In this document: piece by piece, positions 28,072 through 37,657 of the stretch
Position numbering within the stretch: the first letter of the stretch is position 1
How the letters are laid out: every line of letters begins with the position of its first letter
Origin: CAMLFJ01 sp035524955
GTDB taxonomy: Bacteria; Methylomirabilota; Methylomirabilia; Rokubacteriales; CSP1-6
NCBI GenBank assembly: GCA_035524955.1
Contig: DATLFG010000042.1
Span: 84,762-148,761 of the forward strand
Direction: 5' to 3'
Length of the DNA: 64,000 nucleotides
Made by a program: the position numbers and the translations under genes
The notes under the pieces: model-generated
What the model saw: only the letters and a program-made list of their open reading frames with translations
The model's database searches: none
What the model was told of the DNA's origin: nothing

Positions 28072-28709
28072 GCAGACGGGGCGCCGACCCGCTGGACGGG
28101 CTGATGGGCGCGCTCCAGGCGCTCACCGGACGGCCGGCGAGGGCCGAGGATCGACGGCAGTTCCAGCGATACCTCGATCTCTTCCTCCGGTGGAACCGCA
28201 CGCACCGCATGACCGCGCTCGACTCCGCCGCGGCCGTCGTGCAGGAGCTATTTGTCGATTCCCTGCTCTTTCTCAGCCTTCTGCCCCCTCGCCCGATCAC
28301 GATGGTCGATATCGGAGCTGGAGCCGGTATTCCGGGGTTGCCTCTCCGCCTGGCAGACCCCGCGATCGTCGTAACGCTGATAGAGGCACGGAGGAAGCGC
28401 GTCTCGTTTCTCCTCGCGGCCCTACGGGAGCTTGAGCTCGGCAATGTCACGGTGAAGGAGGGGCGGGCCGAGGTACTGGTGGACCGGGAACCGGGCTTGG
28501 CCGAGGGCTTTGACGTGGTCGTGGCCCGCGCGGTTGCTTCCGCGGGTGCCCTGCTCCCGCTGGCGCGGCGGTACTTGAAGGGGGGAGGCTCCTTCATCGT
28601 GTCCGGGCCTCCAGCCCCCCTGCCCCAGGAGGACTTCGATGTCATCCGGGTCACCATCCCCGGAACTCGACAGGGGCGGGTATTCCTCAAGGCCGTGAAA
28701 GAAGGTTGA
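28068..28709 (+). CDS. rsmG: 16S rRNA (guanine-N7)-methyltransferase RsmG
   Basis: 213 residues with a TTG start overlapping the yidC stop (TTGA). The SAM-binding motif VDIGAGAGIPGLPL is near residues 81-94, preceded by the RsmG-typical LFLRWNRTHRMTA and followed by EARRKRVSFL. It methylates G527 of 16S rRNA. The usual neighbours jag, mnmE and mnmG are missing between yidC and rsmG. Confidence 0.94.
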   Translation: MSRRGADPLDGLMGALQALTGRPARAEDRRQFQRYLDLFLRWNRTHRMTALDSAAAVVQELFVDSLLFLSLLPPRPITMVDIGAGAGIPGLPLRLADPAIVVTLIEARRKRVSFLLAALRELELGNVTVKEGRAEVLVDREPGLAEGFDVVVARAVASAGALLPLARRYLKGGGSFIVSGPPAPLPQEDFDVIRVTIPGTRQGRVFLKAVKEG

Positions 28710-28732
28710 ATTCAGTGACCTTTCCCGGATAA

Positions 28733-28774
28733 TGTTCCACGTGGAACGCATGTGGCGATGTTCCACGTGGAACT
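28733..28774. promoter_or_regulatory. Two parS centromere sites
   Basis: The palindrome GTTCCACGTGGAAC occurs at 28734-28747 and 28760-28773, each preceded by T, with 26 bases from centre to centre. It is a close form of the parS consensus TGTTTCACGTGAAACA with symmetric changes. ParB encoded 0.8 kb downstream should bind and spread from here. The sites lie in the rsmG-parA gap, just before the chosen parA start. Confidence 0.92.
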
Positions 28775-28793
28775 TTGGGTTGGGGGCGCGCGG

Positions 28794-29555
28794 GTGGCTC
28801 GAACGCTGGCTGTCGTGAATCAGAAGGGCGGAGTGGGTAAGACCACGACCGCGGTCAACTTGGCGGCGGGCCTTGCCCTGGCCGAACGCCGCACGCTGTT
28901 GGTCGACCTTGACCCGCAGGGCAATGCTACGACCGGCCTCGGCGTGGACAAGGCGGCTCTCGAGCGGACCATTTACCACGTACTTCTGGAAGGGGCCCCG
29001 GTTGCCGAGGTGGCAAAGCCCACGATGCTGCCGTTCCTGCACCTGGTCCCATCGGACATCGATCTCGTGGGGGCCGAGATCGAACTTGTTAGCCAGGACA
29101 ACCGTGAGAGCCGGCTGAAGCAGGCCCTGGCCTTGGTGGGACACGCCTATGACTACATCATCATCGACTGCCCCCCTTCCCTTGGTATCTTGACCCTCAA
29201 TGCCCTGTCTGCCGCCCAGTCGGCCCTGGTCCCCCTCCAGTGCGAGTACTACGCCATGGAAGGGCTCGCTCACATCATCAGGACCATCGGGCTGGTGCAT
29301 GAGCGCCTGAATCCCGACTTGAAGGTCGAGGGGATCGTACTGACGATGTTCGATGGGCGGACCAGTCTGGCCGGACAGGTGCGAGCGGAGGCGCAGCGGC
29401 ATCTGGGCAATCAGGTCATGACAACGATAATCCCGCGGAATATAAGACTTAGTGAGGCTCCGAGCTATGGGAAGCCGATCATGCTCTATGACCTCAAGTC
29501 CGTCGGCTCAACAGCCTATCTCGATCTTGCCAGAGAGGTGATCGCACATGGTTAA
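28794..29555 (+). CDS. parA: Chromosome partitioning ATPase ParA/Soj
   Basis: 253 residues from GTG 28794. The deviant Walker A motif VVNQKGGVGKTTTAVNLA is at the N-terminus, with LLVDLDPQGNATTGLG and YIIIDCPPSLGILTLNAL after it. Earlier in-frame starts would translate through the second parS site, so they are unlikely. ATP-dependent DNA binding drives segregation of ParB-parS complexes. It overlaps parB by eight bases. Confidence 0.96.
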   Translation: MARTLAVVNQKGGVGKTTTAVNLAAGLALAERRTLLVDLDPQGNATTGLGVDKAALERTIYHVLLEGAPVAEVAKPTMLPFLHLVPSDIDLVGAEIELVSQDNRESRLKQALALVGHAYDYIIIDCPPSLGILTLNALSAAQSALVPLQCEYYAMEGLAHIIRTIGLVHERLNPDLKVEGIVLTMFDGRTSLAGQVRAEAQRHLGNQVMTTIIPRNIRLSEAPSYGKPIMLYDLKSVGSTAYLDLAREVIAHG

Positions 29556-30405
29556 TCGCCAGCATGGCCTCGGACGCGGCCTGGGCGCCCTGCTCCCCTC
29601 TCCCGGCCCGGCCCAAGCCGAGCACGTGGCCGCCGCGGTGGAGCTGCCGATCGACGTGATCGCTCCGAACCCCAGACAGCCCAGAAAAGACTTTGACGAT
29701 AAGGCTTTACACGATCTATCCGCGTCATTGACGCAGAGCGGCGTACTCCAGCCGGTCGTGGTGCGGCGGCTCGGTGATGGCTACCAGCTGGTTGTCGGTG
29801 AGCGGCGCTGGCGGGCCGCGAAGCTGGCCGGCCTCACCCGGATCCCCGCCGTCATCCGCGAGGTCACCGACGCGCAGAGCCTCGAGTTGGCCCTCGTGGA
29901 GAATCTGCTCCGCGAGGATCTCAATCCGATGGAGGAAGCGGAAGCCTACCAGCGGCTGCTCGCCGAGTTCGGATGGACGCAAGAAGAGCTGGCCCAGCGG
30001 GTCCAGCGCGACCGGAGCAGCATCGCCAATTGCCTGCGGCTGCTCAAGCTCCCCGAGCTCATCCAGGCGGACCTGCGGGCGGCCCGGCTCACGATGGGGC
30101 ACGCGCGCGCTCTCCTCTCCCTGGCCTCCCCCGCCGAGCAGCTCCGGCTCCGCGAGGAGATCCTGGCGCATTCCTGGTCGGTGCGCGCCACCGAGGAAGG
30201 CGTGCAGGCCCAGCGCACGAAGCCCGCGCGCCGCCAGCTCCGCCGCTCGCCCGAGCTGGCCGCGGTGGAAGACTCGTTGCGCGTGGCCCTCGCCACGCGG
30301 GTGCGGCTTGTCGGTAGCGAGCGCGCGGGCCGTATCGAGATCGCATACTCCTCGCGAGAGGAGCTCGACCGGCTCGCCGAGCTGATCGCAACGCGGCCGC
30401 GGTAA
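29548..30405 (+). CDS. parB: Chromosome partitioning protein ParB/Spo0J
   Basis: 285 residues. The N-terminal LGRGLGALLP peptide stimulates ParA. IAPNPRQPRKDFDD, LVVGERRWRAAKLAGL (CTP-binding region) and ENLLREDLNPMEEAEAYQRL are conserved ParB boxes. The HTH region (QEELAQRVQRDRSSIANCLRL) recognises parS and a C-terminal dimer domain follows. Two parS sites precede parA. Confidence 0.97.
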   Translation: MVNRQHGLGRGLGALLPSPGPAQAEHVAAAVELPIDVIAPNPRQPRKDFDDKALHDLSASLTQSGVLQPVVVRRLGDGYQLVVGERRWRAAKLAGLTRIPAVIREVTDAQSLELALVENLLREDLNPMEEAEAYQRLLAEFGWTQEELAQRVQRDRSSIANCLRLLKLPELIQADLRAARLTMGHARALLSLASPAEQLRLREEILAHSWSVRATEEGVQAQRTKPARRQLRRSPELAAVEDSLRVALATRVRLVGSERAGRIEIAYSSREELDRLAELIATRPR

Positions 30406-30415
30406 GGCCGGGCGC

Positions 30416-31510
30416 ATGCGCGAACGCATCGTCGTCGGCCTGAGCGGTGGCGTGGACTCCTCCGTCGCGGCCGCGCTCCTCGTCGAGCAGGGCTTCGACG
30501 TGATCGGCGTCACGCTTCGGGTCTGGCCGTGGCGCGAGCCGGAGGAAGCGACGAAGAAGTTCGGGAGCTGTTGCTCGCCCGCGACGGTGGACGACGCGCG
30601 CGCGGTGGCGCAGCGCCTCGGGATCCCGCACTACCTGCTGAACTCGGAGCGCGAGTTCGAGCGGGCGGTGATCGAGCCCTTCGTGCGCGCCTACGCCGCG
30701 GGCCGGACACCCGTGCCGTGCGTGGCGTGCAACCGCGAGGTGAAGTTCGGCTCGCTCGCGCAGCGCGCGCGCGCGTGGGACGCGGCCGCGGTGGCGACGG
30801 GCCACTACGCGCGCATCACCCGCGATCCCGCCTCGCAGCGGTTCCTCCTCTGGCGCGGCCGGGATGCGCGCAAGGACCAGTCCGACTTCCTCTGGCCGCT
30901 CACTCAGGCGCAGCTCGCGGCGGCGCGCTTTCCGGTGGGCGATTTCACCAAGGATGCGGTGCGCGAGAAGGCTCGGACCCTCGGGCTCGTGACCGCGGAG
31001 AAACCCGAGAGCCAGGAGATCTGCTTCATCCCGGACGACGACTACCGTGGATTCCTGCGCGGGCGCGCGCCGGAAGCGTTCGCGCCCGGGCCGATCCTGG
31101 ACGGGCAGGGGACGGTCCTGGGCCGCCATCAGGGGCTTGCCAACTACACGGTCGGCCAGCGTCGGGGGCTGGGCGTGGCCGCTTCCCGCGCCATGTACGT
31201 GACCGGGCTCGACCCGACCCGGAACGCGGTGGTCGTGGGGGGCGCCGCCGACGGGGACATGGCGGCGGTCCGGGCGGAGCAGGTCAACCTCATCAGCGTG
31301 CCCGCCCTGACCGGCCCGCTCGCGGTGACGGCCAAGATCCGCCACACCCACGAGCCGGCGGCGGCGACGATCCAGCCGCTCGAGGATGGCGCAGTGGCGG
31401 TCCGGTTCGAGCGGGCCCAGCGGGCCCCGGCGCCGGGCCAGTCGGTGGTGTTCTACCAGGGCGATCTGGTGGTGGGTGGGGGGGTGATCGAGCGCCCCGA
31501 AGCGCCTTGA
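30416..31510 (+). CDS. mnmA: tRNA-specific 2-thiouridylase MnmA
   Basis: 364 residues. The PP-loop SGGVDSSVAA is at 10-19. The catalytic pair is visible as PCVACNREVKF (nucleophile near 106) and ESQEICFIPDD (persulfide Cys near 202). TVGQRRGLGVA belongs to the C-terminal barrel. It installs s2U34 in tRNA-Lys/Glu/Gln. It lies 10 bases after parB, an unusual position between parB and the atp operon. CCSP near 52 belongs to a small Cys-containing insert. Confidence 0.95.
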   Translation: MRERIVVGLSGGVDSSVAAALLVEQGFDVIGVTLRVWPWREPEEATKKFGSCCSPATVDDARAVAQRLGIPHYLLNSEREFERAVIEPFVRAYAAGRTPVPCVACNREVKFGSLAQRARAWDAAAVATGHYARITRDPASQRFLLWRGRDARKDQSDFLWPLTQAQLAAARFPVGDFTKDAVREKARTLGLVTAEKPESQEICFIPDDDYRGFLRGRAPEAFAPGPILDGQGTVLGRHQGLANYTVGQRRGLGVAASRAMYVTGLDPTRNAVVVGGAADGDMAAVRAEQVNLISVPALTGPLAVTAKIRHTHEPAAATIQPLEDGAVAVRFERAQRAPAPGQSVVFYQGDLVVGGGVIERPEAP

Positions 31511-31534
31511 CAGTTTTCCCGGCCGCATGATACT
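31507..31534 (+). promoter_or_regulatory. Promoter of atpFHAGDC operon
   Basis: A perfect -35 TTGACA (31507-31512), a 16-base spacer and GATACT (31529-31534) in the 75-base mnmA-atpF gap, 51 bases before the atpF ATG. The -35 overlaps the mnmA stop codon. Confidence 0.65.
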
Positions 31535-31585
31535 CGTGTACCGTTTGTTCCTTCTTTCACAAAAGCGCTAGCCGGAGAACTCACC

Positions 31586-32152
31586 ATGATCCGCGTACTC
31601 GCCATCGCTGCGCTCCTGGTCGGCATGGTGCCGTCGGCGGCACGGGCCGCCGAGGGTGGAGGCGGCCTGATCAACCTGGACAAGTCGATCGCGATCCAGG
31701 CCATCAACTTCCTCCTCCTGCTGCTCATCCTGGGCAAGCTGCTCTACCGGCCGCTGCTGGCCAAGATGGAGGAGCGCACCCAGGCGATCCGCAAGTCGCT
31801 GGACGAAGCGCAGGCCGCGCGGGCCGAGGCCCAGCGCGAGCGCGCGGAGCACGCGGCGAAGCTCGAGACCGCGTACGCCGAGGCGCAGGCCATCCGGGCC
31901 ACCGCGCTCAAGGAAGCGGCCGAGGAGCAGCGGCGGCTCGTGGAAGGCGCGCGCGCGGAGGCGGGCCGCCTGGTGGAGTCCGCCCGCAACGAGATGGCCC
32001 AGGAGGTGACCCGCGCGCGGCAGGAACTGCGCCGGGAAGTGGTGGACCTCGCCATCACCGCGGCGGAGCGCTTGATCCGCAAGAGCCTGCGCGAGGAGGA
32101 CCACCGACGCATCGTCCAGGACGCGATCGGGCGCGTGGACAAGGTCAACTAG
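31586..32152 (+). CDS. atpF: F0F1 ATP synthase subunit b
   Basis: 188 residues. An N-terminal signal-like segment (MIRVLAIAALLVGMVPSAARA) precedes the usual membrane anchor AINFLLLLLILGKLLYRPL (about 38-56). A long charged coiled coil (60-170) forms the peripheral stalk. Only one b gene is present, not the b/b' pair of some phyla. It is the first gene of the operon; atpB (a) and atpE (c) are absent here. Confidence 0.94.
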   Translation: MIRVLAIAALLVGMVPSAARAAEGGGGLINLDKSIAIQAINFLLLLLILGKLLYRPLLAKMEERTQAIRKSLDEAQAARAEAQRERAEHAAKLETAYAEAQAIRATALKEAAEEQRRLVEGARAEAGRLVESARNEMAQEVTRARQELRREVVDLAITAAERLIRKSLREEDHRRIVQDAIGRVDKVN

Positions 32153-32155
32153 CCC

Positions 32156-32701
32156 GTGCGATCCCACGAGCGCACCGCCCGCCGCTACGCCAAGGCCCTC
32201 TACGACGTGGCCCGCGAGGCCGGCGCCACCGACGCGGTCGGGCAGGAGATGGAGCAGGTGGCCGCGGTCTGCGCCGGCGACGCCGGGGCCCACGACGTGC
32301 TGACCCGCCCATGGATCAAGCCGGCCGATCGCCGCGGGGTGGCGGTGGCGATCGCGCAGAAGATCGGCGCGCGCAAGCTCGTGCAGGACTTCGTGGGCCT
32401 CGTGGCCGAGCGGGGCCGGGCCGACCATCTGCCCGAGATCGTCGGGGCCTACCGGACGCTGGTGGACGCCGAGCTCGGGCGCACTCGCGCCCAGGTGCGG
32501 ACCGCGGTCGCCCTCACGGACGGGGAGAAGCGGCAGCTCTCCGGCAAGCTCGAGCACGCGCTCGGCAAGCGCGTCATCCTGGAAGAGCAGGTGGACGCCG
32601 CGCTGCTGGGCGGATTCGTCGCGCAGGTCGGCAGCCTCATTTTCGACGGCAGTCTCGACGGGCAGCTCGCGCGCATGCGCCAGCGGCTCGCAAGGGGATA
32701 G
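32156..32701 (+). CDS. atpH: F0F1 ATP synthase subunit delta
   Basis: 181 residues with a GTG start, the family length. The N-terminal helical domain (RTARRYAKALYDVAREAG) and the C-terminal VDAALLGGFVAQVGSLIFDGSLDGQL match the OSCP/delta signature. It links the stator stalk to F1. The gene lies 3 bases from atpF and 3 bases from atpA. Confidence 0.95.
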   Translation: MRSHERTARRYAKALYDVAREAGATDAVGQEMEQVAAVCAGDAGAHDVLTRPWIKPADRRGVAVAIAQKIGARKLVQDFVGLVAERGRADHLPEIVGAYRTLVDAELGRTRAQVRTAVALTDGEKRQLSGKLEHALGKRVILEEQVDAALLGGFVAQVGSLIFDGSLDGQLARMRQRLARG

Positions 32702-32704
32702 CTC

Positions 32705-34231
<1,527 letters not shown>

Positions 34232-34242
34232 GACGGATCGCG

Positions 34243-35124
34243 ATGGCCACGCTCCGCGACATTCGCCGGCGGATCCGCTCGGTCGAGTCCACCCAGAAGA
34301 TCACGCGCGCCATGAAGCTGGTGGCGGCCGCCAAGCTCCGGCGGGCCCAGGAGCGCATCCTCTCCGCGCGCCCGTACGCGGTGAAGATGGCCGAGCTGCT
34401 GTCGAGCCTCGTCCGGCGGGCGGAAGGCGACGCGCATCCGCTGCTGGTGCGCCGGCCCGCCGCCCGCAAGCGCCTCGTGATCATCACCGCCGACAAGGGG
34501 CTGTGCGGGGCCTTCAACTCGAACATCCTGCGCGCCTCGCTCGCGTTCCTGCGCGAGCAGGGCGAGACGAGCGTCACGCTGGTCGTGGTGGGCAAGAAGG
34601 CCCGGGACTTCTACCGGCGCCGGCCGTGGGAGGTCAAGTCGGAGATGCTGGGCTTCTTCGACCGGCTGGCCTACTCGCACGCGCAGGAGCTGGCGGGCGG
34701 CCTGATGGACGAGTACCTGGGCGGGGAGGTGGACGAGGTCCATCTCATGTACAACGAGTTCCGCTCGGTGGCGGTGCAGCGGGTCAAGCGGGAGCAGCTC
34801 CTGCCCATCGAGCCCGGCGCGACCGTCGAGGGGCAGGGGGGCGCCGCCGCCGGAGACTACATCTACGAGCCGAGCCCGGAGGCCATCCTGGCCGCGCTGC
34901 TGCCGCGCCACGTGACCACCCAGGTGTACCGCGCGCTGATGGAGTCGGTGGCGGGCGAGTACGGCGCGCGGATGACCGCGATGGAGGCCGCCACCAAGAA
35001 CGCCAAGGAGATGATCGGCGTGCTGACGATCCAGTACAACAAGGCGCGCCAGGAGCGGATCACCAAGGAGCTCCTCGACATCGTCGGCGGCGCCGAGGCC
35101 CTCCGACAATCCGTCGAGGCCTAG
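34243..35124 (+). CDS. atpG: F0F1 ATP synthase subunit gamma
   Basis: 293 residues. IRRRIRSVESTQKITRAMKLVAA at the N-terminus, ITADKGLCGAFNSNI near 85, and the C-terminal ATKNAKEMIGVLTIQYNKARQERITKELLDIVGGAEA form the rotor shaft signatures. A 175-base gap with a strong hairpin separates it from atpD, unlike the 0-11 base spacings elsewhere in the operon. Confidence 0.98.
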   Translation: MATLRDIRRRIRSVESTQKITRAMKLVAAAKLRRAQERILSARPYAVKMAELLSSLVRRAEGDAHPLLVRRPAARKRLVIITADKGLCGAFNSNILRASLAFLREQGETSVTLVVVGKKARDFYRRRPWEVKSEMLGFFDRLAYSHAQELAGGLMDEYLGGEVDEVHLMYNEFRSVAVQRVKREQLLPIEPGATVEGQGGAAAGDYIYEPSPEAILAALLPRHVTTQVYRALMESVAGEYGARMTAMEAATKNAKEMIGVLTIQYNKARQERITKELLDIVGGAEALRQSVEA

Positions 35125-35134
35125 GAGCGCAGCA

Positions 35135-35170
35135 CCGGAGCAAGCGCGAAGTGCCGGAGCTAGCGCAAAG
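35135..35170 (+). repeat. Tandem near-repeat in atpG-atpD gap
   Basis: CCGGAGCAAGCGCGAAG (35135-35151) recurs as CCGGAGCTAGCGCAAAG (35154-35170), 15 of 17 bases identical with a 19-base period. It lies just after atpG. Function unknown; it may be a small duplication or a protein-binding site. Confidence 0.5.
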
Positions 35171-35196
35171 CAACGCCGGAAACGGAACCGGGGGAG

Positions 35197-35223
35197 TGCG
35201 GGGGCCATGTCGAGGCCCCCGCA
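35197..35223 (+). terminator. Strong hairpin between atpG and atpD
   Basis: A perfect 10-bp stem TGCGGGGGCC / GGCCCCCGCA around the loop ATGTCGA. No U-tract follows, so a simple intrinsic terminator is unlikely. A processing site, attenuator or mRNA-stability hairpin that sets atpD/atpC levels is more plausible. Confidence 0.5.
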
Positions 35224-35299
35224 GCTGAAGAGCCTGAAGACTTAAACGAGTGTCCGCGGCCAACCGAGCCGCGAACGTCAGACAGCCAAGGAGCACGGG

Positions 35300-36721
35300 A
35301 TGAACCAGGGCAAGATCGTTCAGGTGATCGGGCCGGTCGTGGACGTGGAGTTCGAGCCCGGCAAGCTGCCCCCCATCTACAGCGCCCTCGAAGTCCCGGG
35401 CGCGGGCAGCACCGATATCTTCGCGTACTCCGCGAAGCTCGTGCTCGAGGTCGCCCAGCACCTCGGCGAGAGCCAGGTGCGCACGGTGGCCATGGCCGCC
35501 ACCGACGGCCTGACCCGCGGCATGCCGGTCAACGACACCGGGATGCCGATCTCGATCCCGGTCGGCAACGGCACGCTCGGGCGCATCATCAACATCACCG
35601 GCGAGCCGGTGGACAAGATGGGCCCGATCAAGAGCACGAAGACCTACCCGATCCACCGGCCCGCGCCCGCGTTCGACCAGCAGTCCACCAAGGTCGAGAT
35701 GTTCGAGACCGGCATCAAGGTCGTGGACCTGCTCGAGCCCTATACCCGCGGTGGCAAGACCGGCCTCTTCGGCGGCGCCGGCGTGGGCAAGACCGTGCTC
35801 ATCCAGGAGCTGATCAACAACATCGCCAAGCAGCACGGCGGCATCTCGGTGTTCGCCGGGGTGGGGGAGCGCACCCGCGAGGGTAACGACCTCTACCACG
35901 AGATGAAGGAGTCGGGCGTCATCGAGAAGACCGCGCTGATCTTCGGCCAGATGACGGAGCCGCCCGGCTCGCGCCTGCGGGTCGCGCTGACCGGGGTGAC
36001 CGCGGCCGAGTACTTCCGCGACGAGGAAGGCCAGGACGTGCTGCTGTTCATCGACAACATCTTCCGCTTCACCCAGGCGGGCTCCGAGGTCTCCGCGCTG
36101 CTCGGCCGCATGCCGTCCGCGGTCGGCTACCAGCCGACCCTCGGCACCGAGATGGGCGCGCTCCAGGAGCGCATCACCTCGACGAAGAACGGATCGATCA
36201 CGTCGGTGCAGGCCATCTACGTGCCGGCCGACGATATCACCGACCCGGCGCCCGCGACCGCGTTCGCGCATCTCGACGCCACCACCGTGCTCTCGCGGCA
36301 GCTCACCGAGCTCGGCATCTATCCCGCGGTGGACCCGCTCTCGTCCACCTCGCGCATCCTCGACCCGATCATCCTGGGCGCGGAGCACTACGGGACGGCG
36401 CGGGCGGTGCAGTCGATCCTGCAGCGCTACAAGGATCTCCAGGACATCATCGCGATCCTCGGCATGGAGGAGCTCTCCGACGAGGACAAGCTGATCGTGG
36501 CCCGCGCCCGCAAGCTGCAGCGCTTCCTCTCCCAGCCCTTCTTCGTGGCCGAGGTGTTCACCGGCCAGCCCGGCCGGTACGTCAAGCTCGCCGACACCAT
36601 CAAGGGCTTTCGGGAGGTCGTCGAGGGCAAGCACGACGAGCTGCCCGAGCAGGCGTTCTACATGGTTGGCGGCATCGAGGAGGCGCAGGAAAAGGCGGCG
36701 AAGATGCGCGAGGCCAACTAG
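35300..36721 (+). CDS. atpD: F0F1 ATP synthase subunit beta
   Basis: 473 residues. Catalytic Walker A GGAGVGKTVLIQELINN (about 154-170), GERTREGNDLYHEM, VLLFIDNIFRFTQAGSEVSALLGRMPSAVGYQPTL and the C-terminal DELPEQAFYMVGGIEEA are conserved. It is the catalytic subunit. AAGGAG lies just upstream of the ATG. It overlaps atpC by one base. Confidence 0.99.
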   Translation: MNQGKIVQVIGPVVDVEFEPGKLPPIYSALEVPGAGSTDIFAYSAKLVLEVAQHLGESQVRTVAMAATDGLTRGMPVNDTGMPISIPVGNGTLGRIINITGEPVDKMGPIKSTKTYPIHRPAPAFDQQSTKVEMFETGIKVVDLLEPYTRGGKTGLFGGAGVGKTVLIQELINNIAKQHGGISVFAGVGERTREGNDLYHEMKESGVIEKTALIFGQMTEPPGSRLRVALTGVTAAEYFRDEEGQDVLLFIDNIFRFTQAGSEVSALLGRMPSAVGYQPTLGTEMGALQERITSTKNGSITSVQAIYVPADDITDPAPATAFAHLDATTVLSRQLTELGIYPAVDPLSSTSRILDPIILGAEHYGTARAVQSILQRYKDLQDIIAILGMEELSDEDKLIVARARKLQRFLSQPFFVAEVFTGQPGRYVKLADTIKGFREVVEGKHDELPEQAFYMVGGIEEAQEKAAKMREAN

Positions 36722-37134
36722 TGCTGCTGGAGCTCGCCACGCCGACCCGCCAGCTCGTCTCCGAGCAGGTGGACGAGGTGGTGGCGCCGGGCACCGAGGG
36801 CTATTTCGGGGTGCTGCCCGGCCACGCCGCGTTCCTGGCCACGCTGGGGAGCGGGGAGGTCGTCTACCGGACCGGCCGGGCGGAGCAGCACATCGCCGTG
36901 CACGGGGGTTTCGCCGAGGTCACGCCCGAGCGGGTGATCATCCTCGCCGAGACCGCCGAGCGCCCCGAGGAGATTGACCGCGAGCGAGCCGAGCGCGCCC
37001 GCCAGCGGGCCGAGCAGCGGATGGGCGGTCGGCCCGTGGAGGGCGAAAGTGGCGAGATCGACTTCGACGACGCGCTGGCCGCGTACCAGCGCGCGCTGAC
37101 GCGGCTCCTGGTCGCCTCGATCGGCGGCGCCTAG
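36721..37134 (+). CDS. atpC: F0F1 ATP synthase subunit epsilon
   Basis: 137 residues with a GTG start overlapping the atpD stop. The N-terminal beta-sandwich has VDEVVAPGTEGYFGVLPGHAAFLATLGSGEV; the C-terminal helical hairpin is Arg/Glu-rich (about 85-135). It couples and regulates rotary catalysis. It is the last gene of the operon; a weak CTGCCC/GGGCAG hairpin follows. Confidence 0.95.
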   Translation: MLLELATPTRQLVSEQVDEVVAPGTEGYFGVLPGHAAFLATLGSGEVVYRTGRAEQHIAVHGGFAEVTPERVIILAETAERPEEIDRERAERARQRAEQRMGGRPVEGESGEIDFDDALAAYQRALTRLLVASIGGA

Positions 37135-37270
37135 CCCGCTGCCCTTCCCGCGGGGCAGGGGCGTCCCCGCGCCGCCCAGAGGCGGAGGCACTCCTCGCGC
37201 CGCCCGGATTCCAAGCCGCTGATTTCACGCGGCGCCCTCTGGTGGCACGCCCCTCGCACTCGCCGAGGGC

Positions 37271-37657
37271 ATGATGACCATCCTGATCGCCGATGATGAG
37301 CCCGCGATCGTCGACCTGGTCCGGTTCACCCTGGAGGACCCGCACGTGCACATCGTGGACGCCGCCGATGGGGCGGCCGCGGTGGAGCTGGCGCGACGCG
37401 AGCGGCCGGACGTGGCCTTGCTCGACGTGCAGATGCCGCGGCTCGACGGGCTCGCGGTCTGCCGCCAGCTCCGCCGGCTGCCCGAGTGCGCGCGCACCCG
37501 CATCGTCATGCTCACCGCGGCGGCGCAGGCCGCCGATCGCCGGCGCGGGCTCGCGGCGGGCGCTGATCACTACCTGACCAAGCCCTTCTCGCCGCTGGCC
37601 CTGCTGACGCTGGTCCGCGCGCTCGTACCGGAGGCCTCGGTATGGCCGGCGAGGTAG
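37271..37657 (+). CDS. Single-domain response regulator
   Basis: 128 residues, a receiver domain only. The acidic pocket ADDE (about 7-10), phospho-acceptor Asp in ALLDVQMPRLDG (about 54), Thr in MLTAAA and Lys in LTKPFSPLALL are all present. It overlaps the HD-GYP gene by 16 bases in another frame. In RpfG-type proteins these two domains are one polypeptide. The partner kinase is probably that at 39.2 kb. Confidence 0.93.
   Translation: MMTILIADDEPAIVDLVRFTLEDPHVHIVDAADGAAAVELARRERPDVALLDVQMPRLDGLAVCRQLRRLPECARTRIVMLTAAAQAADRRRGLAAGADHYLTKPFSPLALLTLVRALVPEASVWPAR

Noticed and set aside
28752..28793. Upstream starts for parA at 28752 or 28758
   Set aside because: They would encode the second parS site as protein; family members start just before the P-loop.
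35135..35170. CRISPR-like array
   Set aside because: Only two imperfect 17-base units with a 2-base gap; no spacer pattern and no cas genes.
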